Shown piece by piece: positions 48,430-52,039 of a stretch of DNA of 52,039 nt. Position 1 is the stretch's first letter. Each line of letters begins with the position of its first letter. The stretch comes from Acetobacter okinawensis JCM 25146 (GTDB taxonomy: Bacteria > Pseudomonadota > Alphaproteobacteria > Acetobacterales > Acetobacteraceae): positions 1 to 52,039 of the forward strand of contig NZ_BAJU01000015.1 of the NCBI RefSeq assembly GCF_000613865.1. The letters run 5' to 3'. A program made the position numbers and the translations under genes. The notes under the pieces are model-generated. The model was not told the DNA's origin. It was given only the letters and a program-made list of their open reading frames with translations, and made no database searches.

Positions 48430-49598
48430 GGAGTAACCTGCCCGCTATTATCCACGCCGCCACGCGGGGGAGCGTCGGAGTGGCCTTGCGTGTCCACATG
48501 GACCGTTGGCTCAACAGACAGACCAAGGGCCAGCGGCTGGTCCGGGTCCAGACCATCATCAATCAGGATTTTAACCGGCACACGCTGCACGATCTTGACA
48601 TAGTTGCCAGTCGCATTTTCAGGCGGGAAAGCGCTGAAGGTCGCCCCCGTGCCTTTTTGCAGCGAATCAATATGTCCATGCAGCTTCAGGCTCGGGTAGG
48701 CATCCACATGGATATCCACCTTCTGGCCCGGGCGCATTCTGGTTATCTGTGTTTCCTTGTAATTGGCCACAACCCAGACTTCGGGCTCTACAATGGCAAA
48801 CAGGCTCTGCCCCTGACGGACGTAGTTGCCCTGCTCCACATTACGCTGGGATATCCAGCCATCATGCGGGGCGCGGATGACGGTCCACTCCACATTCAGC
48901 GCAGCGGATACAAGGCTGGCCTGCGCCGCCCTGACCTGCGCTTCCTGCTGCGAAATCTGCACGGCTGCATTTTCAATATTCGGCTGGACGGGCTGAGCCA
49001 TCTGCACCGCACCTTCGGCCGCCATGACCCGCGCCTGAGCTGCCTCCAGCGCGGCTTTTGCGTAATCTATATCCTGCTGGGACGTCGCTGCACGCGCCAC
49101 GCCATTCTGGCGACGGAAATCCGTTTGCGCCTTGAAGAGCTGGGCTTTGGCATCGGCCAATTGCCCCTGCGCCTGTAACAGCCTGCCGGGGAATTCCAGC
49201 AGCGCTACGCGGTGCATCATGTCACTTGCCTGTGCAGCAGCCTGTGCATTGGCCAGCTGTGCGGCGGCGCGGTCCTTCTGGGCAACCCAGTCACGCGGGT
49301 CAATCTGGGCCAGAATCTGCCCTTTGCGCACAAACTGGTTATCGTTCACCAGCAGTTCGGTCACGTAACCTTCCACATGCGGGGCAATGGTTACGGAGCG
49401 GCCTGCGGTAAAGGCATCGTCCGTTTCCACCTCGTTACGGGTCATGAACCAATACAGCCCACCTGCCACAACCAGACAGCCAATAACGCCGGAAAGGATG
49501 ACCTTGCCGCGACTGCTTTTTTTGGCTGGCTCCTGTGGGGGACTGGGCTCCTGTGCGGAGGATGGTGGTAAAGACTGTTCGCTATGGTCGTCTGCCAT
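48426..49598 (-). CDS. Membrane-fusion protein, EmrA/HlyD type
   Basis: EmrA links EmrB to an outer-membrane channel. The 390-residue product has one N-terminal transmembrane segment (about residues 35-55), the entry strand VETDDAFTAGRSVTIAPHVEGYV, paired biotinyl-lipoyl halves, a coiled coil rich in Ala/Gln (about 95-225), and VIRAPHDGWISQRNVEQGNYV. ATG 49598 has AAGGA upstream; the GTG-like start eight codons earlier is less likely. A TetR-operator-like palindrome lies 58 bases upstream. It is the first gene of the pair with emrB. Confidence 0.9.
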   Translation of the reverse strand: MADDHSEQSLPPSSAQEPSPPQEPAKKSSRGKVILSGVIGCLVVAGGLYWFMTRNEVETDDAFTAGRSVTIAPHVEGYVTELLVNDNQFVRKGQILAQIDPRDWVAQKDRAAAQLANAQAAAQASDMMHRVALLEFPGRLLQAQGQLADAKAQLFKAQTDFRRQNGVARAATSQQDIDYAKAALEAAQARVMAAEGAVQMAQPVQPNIENAAVQISQQEAQVRAAQASLVSAALNVEWTVIRAPHDGWISQRNVEQGNYVRQGQSLFAIVEPEVWVVANYKETQITRMRPGQKVDIHVDAYPSLKLHGHIDSLQKGTGATFSAFPPENATGNYVKIVQRVPVKILIDDGLDPDQPLALGLSVEPTVHVDTQGHSDAPPRGGVDNSGQVTP

Positions 49599-49655
49599 TC
49601 TGTTCCTTGCCCTCTCACACACGTCCTGCGCGGCGTTTTTTTGCGGCCAGCAACG

Positions 49656-49676
49656 CTGACCGACCAGTTCGGTCAG
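49656..49676. promoter_or_regulatory. TetR-type operator-like palindrome upstream of emrA
   Basis: CTGACCGA-N5-TCGGTCAG, an exact 8-bp dyad in 21 bases. GACCGA-type dyads are common operators of TetR-family repressors of efflux genes. No regulator gene is adjacent in this window. Confidence 0.6.
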
Positions 49677-49771
49677 TATGTGGCACGTTCATACCCCTGC
49701 ATCAAGCACCACATGGGCACATGCCTGTTTTTTCCCCGCAATGGCCCCGAAAGCCGCCTCGGATTTACCGC

Positions 49772-51589
49772 CTAGCGATCCAGCCCCTGAGTTCTGACCA
49801 GCCGGGCATACAGCCCGTCATGGCGCATCAGCTCATCATGGGTGCCGCATTCCACAGCGCGTCCGTCCTTCATCACCACAACCATGTCGGCCGAGCGCAC
49901 GGTGGACAGGCGGTGCGCGACAATAAGAGTCGTGCGCCCACGCCGCAACGTGGCCAACGCATCCTGCACCTGTGCCTCGTTCTCGCTATCGAGCGCACTT
50001 GTTGCTTCATCCAGTAACAGCAGGCGGGGGTTACGCAGCAGGGCACGCGCAAGGGCCACACGCTGGCGCTGCCCGCCGGACAGGCGCTGCCCCCCCGGCC
50101 CCACCACCGTGTCATACCCATTGGGCAGAGCCTGTATGAACTGCTCTGCCGCAGCAGCGCGAGCCGCAGCAGCCACCTCCGCCTGTGATGCACCGGGTCT
50201 GCCGATCAGAATATTTTCCCGCACCGAAAGGTCGAACAGCAAAGGGTCCTGACTGACATATGCCATACCAGCACGCAGGCTTTGCAACTGCACGTCACGC
50301 AGGTCCATCCCATCGAGCATAATGCGCCCCGATGTGACATCATGCAGGCGCGGGACAAGGGAGAGTGCTGTGGACTTGCCTGCCCCCGATGGCCCGACCA
50401 GCGCCACCGTGCAACCGGGCCGTGCATCGAAGCTCAACTGCTCCAGCCCTACCCGGCCATCGCCGTACACAAAGCCCACGTTCTCAAACACAAGGTGCCC
50501 GTCACCTGCGGGCAGCGGGCGGGCGTGTGGGCCGTCAGTGACGGCCGGGGGGTCATCAAGCACGGCAAAAACATGCACAAGCCCGCCCAGCCCCTCCTGC
50601 AAGGCAGCGTTAAGCGAACCAAGGGCGCGCAAGGGGCGTGAGGCCAAAAGCAGGGCGGCAACAAAGCCGGAAAAGTCGCCCAGTGTTGCGCCCCCCATGG
50701 CCGCACGCCAACCTGCAAAACCAAGCACAGCGGCAACAGCCACCCCACCCAGTGCCTCCAGCAGGGGTTCCACCCTTGCACGGCCACGGGTAATGCGTAG
50801 CATGGCCTGATAGAGATGGTCGAACGACAACGCGGCCCGGGCGCGCTCGCTATCCTCCAGCCTGTACACGCGCACCGTGCGGGCCTGTGCAAAACTTTCG
50901 GTCAGGAAGGCTGCGGTATCCCCCACCCGTTCCTGCATCCCGCTGGATGCACGGCGCACGCGCCGACCCAGCCGCTGCACGGGCACAGCCGCTATGGGGT
51001 AGAGCAGCGCACCAATCAGGCTGAGCTCCCAGTCCATATACAGCATGGAAATAATCAGCCCCACGACTGTCACCACATCGCCCACGGAATTGACGGCGCG
51101 GATCAGGGCATCGCGGATACAGACAGCATCTGTGGTAAAGCGTGCGGCCAGTTTGGCCGGGGCCTCCTGCTCCACATGGGCAATATCCGTACTGACCAGA
51201 TGATCAAACATCTGCTCCTGCAACCCCCGGATGACCAGCAGCACCAGCCCCTGTGTTGCCAGTGTCTGCCCATACTGGGCCAGAGACTTGGCCAGTGTAA
51301 TCACTACCACCAGCAATGGCACCTGATACAGGATGCGCGGGTCATGTGCAGCAAACATGTCCAGTGCTCGCTGGATAACCAGCGGGTACAGGGCCGTCAG
51401 CACGGCCATAAGCACCGTAACCGCCACAACGCCCGCAATGCGGCCCGGGTACCGGCTGACCTGTGTACGCCACAGTCTTTTGAGCAGGAGCCGCGTATCA
51501 CCAGGCGGCATCTGGCGGGAAGAGCGGGAGGGGGCGGCATTTTGCACGGATGTCATACCCTGTTCTCTACCAGCCTCCCGCCCGGTCAT
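49772..51589 (-). CDS. ABC exporter, fused permease and ATPase (MsbA-like)
   Basis: A 605-residue half-transporter: transmembrane domain about residues 50-340 (HVEQEAPAKLAARFTTD near the first cytoplasmic loop) and nucleotide-binding domain with Walker [10 protein letters not shown], signature RLSGGQRQRVALARAL, Walker B LLLLDEATSALD and H-loop IVAHRLSTV. The sequence is MsbA/lipid-A-exporter-like, but the substrate is inferred only from similarity. I placed the start at ATG 51589, which overlaps the upstream cca stop by four bases (ATGA); ATG 51556 is an alternative with 594 residues. The gene is translationally coupled to cca. Confidence 0.87.
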   Translation of the reverse strand: MTGREAGREQGMTSVQNAAPSRSSRQMPPGDTRLLLKRLWRTQVSRYPGRIAGVVAVTVLMAVLTALYPLVIQRALDMFAAHDPRILYQVPLLVVVITLAKSLAQYGQTLATQGLVLLVIRGLQEQMFDHLVSTDIAHVEQEAPAKLAARFTTDAVCIRDALIRAVNSVGDVVTVVGLIISMLYMDWELSLIGALLYPIAAVPVQRLGRRVRRASSGMQERVGDTAAFLTESFAQARTVRVYRLEDSERARAALSFDHLYQAMLRITRGRARVEPLLEALGGVAVAAVLGFAGWRAAMGGATLGDFSGFVAALLLASRPLRALGSLNAALQEGLGGLVHVFAVLDDPPAVTDGPHARPLPAGDGHLVFENVGFVYGDGRVGLEQLSFDARPGCTVALVGPSGAGKSTALSLVPRLHDVTSGRIMLDGMDLRDVQLQSLRAGMAYVSQDPLLFDLSVRENILIGRPGASQAEVAAAARAAAAEQFIQALPNGYDTVVGPGGQRLSGGQRQRVALARALLRNPRLLLLDEATSALDSENEAQVQDALATLRRGRTTLIVAHRLSTVRSADMVVVMKDGRAVECGTHDELMRHDGLYARLVRTQGLDR

Positions 51590-52039
51590 GTAAGGGGCCG
51601 GGGCCCGCTTTGTGCCGTTTTTACGTTCAGATAGTGTTTTATCCGCTCGCGGCACTCCGCCGCCCCCGCAAGACACCCCCCGTCCAGCCACCATTGCCGG
51701 ACAAGGCCCATAATACGCCCGATCTCTGGCCCGGCCTGCCCGCCCATGGCCACCACGTCCCGCCCGGCCAGAGGAAAAACAGGAACATCCATTCCAAGCA
51801 GCCTGCTCCTGAGTTGTGCAAATGCCCTATTCTGCGCATCCGTATGGGCCTGTGCGGCCTGATGCAGCCATAACCGCCCCACCAACACATCAGGCGGCTC
51901 AACCGCCACAAGGCGGCGCAAAGCATCATCCCCCATACCCACATCCGGCACGGGAGCGGGCTTGGCAAACGCGGCCAGCAGCCCACTCTCGGCGCGGGAC
52001 AGCTTCAGGCGGCGGGCGGTGGCAGGGGCATTCCGGCTC
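51586..52039 (-). CDS. cca: CCA tRNA nucleotidyltransferase, C-terminal part only
   Basis: About 150 C-terminal residues are seen; the gene starts beyond the right edge. Recognisable late-family sequence is ATARRLKLSRAESGLLAAF, then FPLAGRDVVAMGGQAGPEIGRIM and VRQWWLDGG, the tail region of alphaproteobacterial CCA-adding enzymes that helps bind tRNA. The catalytic N-terminal domain is not in the window. Its TGA overlaps the ABC-exporter ATG at 51589. Confidence 0.85.
   Translation of the reverse strand, partial: SRNAPATARRLKLSRAESGLLAAFAKPAPVPDVGMGDDALRRLVAVEPPDVLVGRLWLHQAAQAHTDAQNRAFAQLRSRLLGMDVPVFPLAGRDVVAMGGQAGPEIGRIMGLVRQWWLDGGCLAGAAECRERIKHYLNVKTAQSGPRPLT

Overview
This 52 kb window is a piece of a GC-rich alphaproteobacterial chromosome, most likely an acetic acid bacterium (Acetobacteraceae). 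This is judged from protein resemblance, gene order (zinc-ribbon/ftsE/ftsX/ydcF; yqeY-dnaG-rpoD; carA-carB-greA; gpmI-envC-ctpA-yibQ-rppH; lptF-lptG-lptD-surA-rsmA) and base composition; no marker gene fixes the species. The region is almost entirely housekeeping. I saw no insertion sequence, prophage, CRISPR array, rRNA or tRNA gene.

Layout. 1-5.6 kb: the start of a zinc-ribbon protein with a Glu-Pro repeat, divergent from ftsE-ftsX-ydcF; then an S-formylglutathione hydrolase, a bestrophin-type channel and a CarD-type regulator. 5.6-11.7 kb: a TPR/glycosyltransferase-like protein, a LpoA-like lipoprotein divergent from rsmI, a BaiN-like flavoprotein and a GST-fold protein resembling the FtsZ-binding FzlA. 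11.8-16.4 kb: minC-minD-minE, then a convergent ABC exporter and GntR regulator pair. 17-26.9 kb: a porin, the LPS export genes lptF-lptG-lptD, surA, rsmA and a convergent cyclopropane-fatty-acid synthase. Much of this is outer-envelope biogenesis. 27-33.5 kb, all on the minus strand: rpsF-rpsR-rplI, a GNAT acetyltransferase, and yqeY-dnaG-rpoD. 33.6-46.7 kb: carA-carB-greA-ilvA, then gpmI-envC-ctpA-yibQ-rppH. 46.8-52 kb: an EmrAB-type efflux pair, an ABC exporter and the 3' end of a CCA-adding enzyme gene.

A dominant feature is the number of single-base frameshifts. At least twelve genes, including rpoD, carB (twice), surA, gpmI and rsmI, are split although both halves keep full family similarity. 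Many lie in or next to short homopolymers and most are one missing base. This looks like uncorrected sequencing error in a draft assembly, not gene decay, so I annotate each as one gene with a frameshift.

The most interesting regulatory signal is ahead of carA. Two copies of a 19-bp palindrome (GTGGGAA-N5-TTCCCAC, centres 44 bp apart) precede a reading frame in which a Cro-like helix-turn-helix domain is fused in frame to the N-terminus of carbamoyl-phosphate synthase small subunit. A second start with a good ribosome-binding site lies at the CarA boundary. This suggests a moonlighting or two-product, self-regulated pyrimidine/arginine entry enzyme. A second operator-like palindrome of the TetR-operator type sits upstream of emrA.
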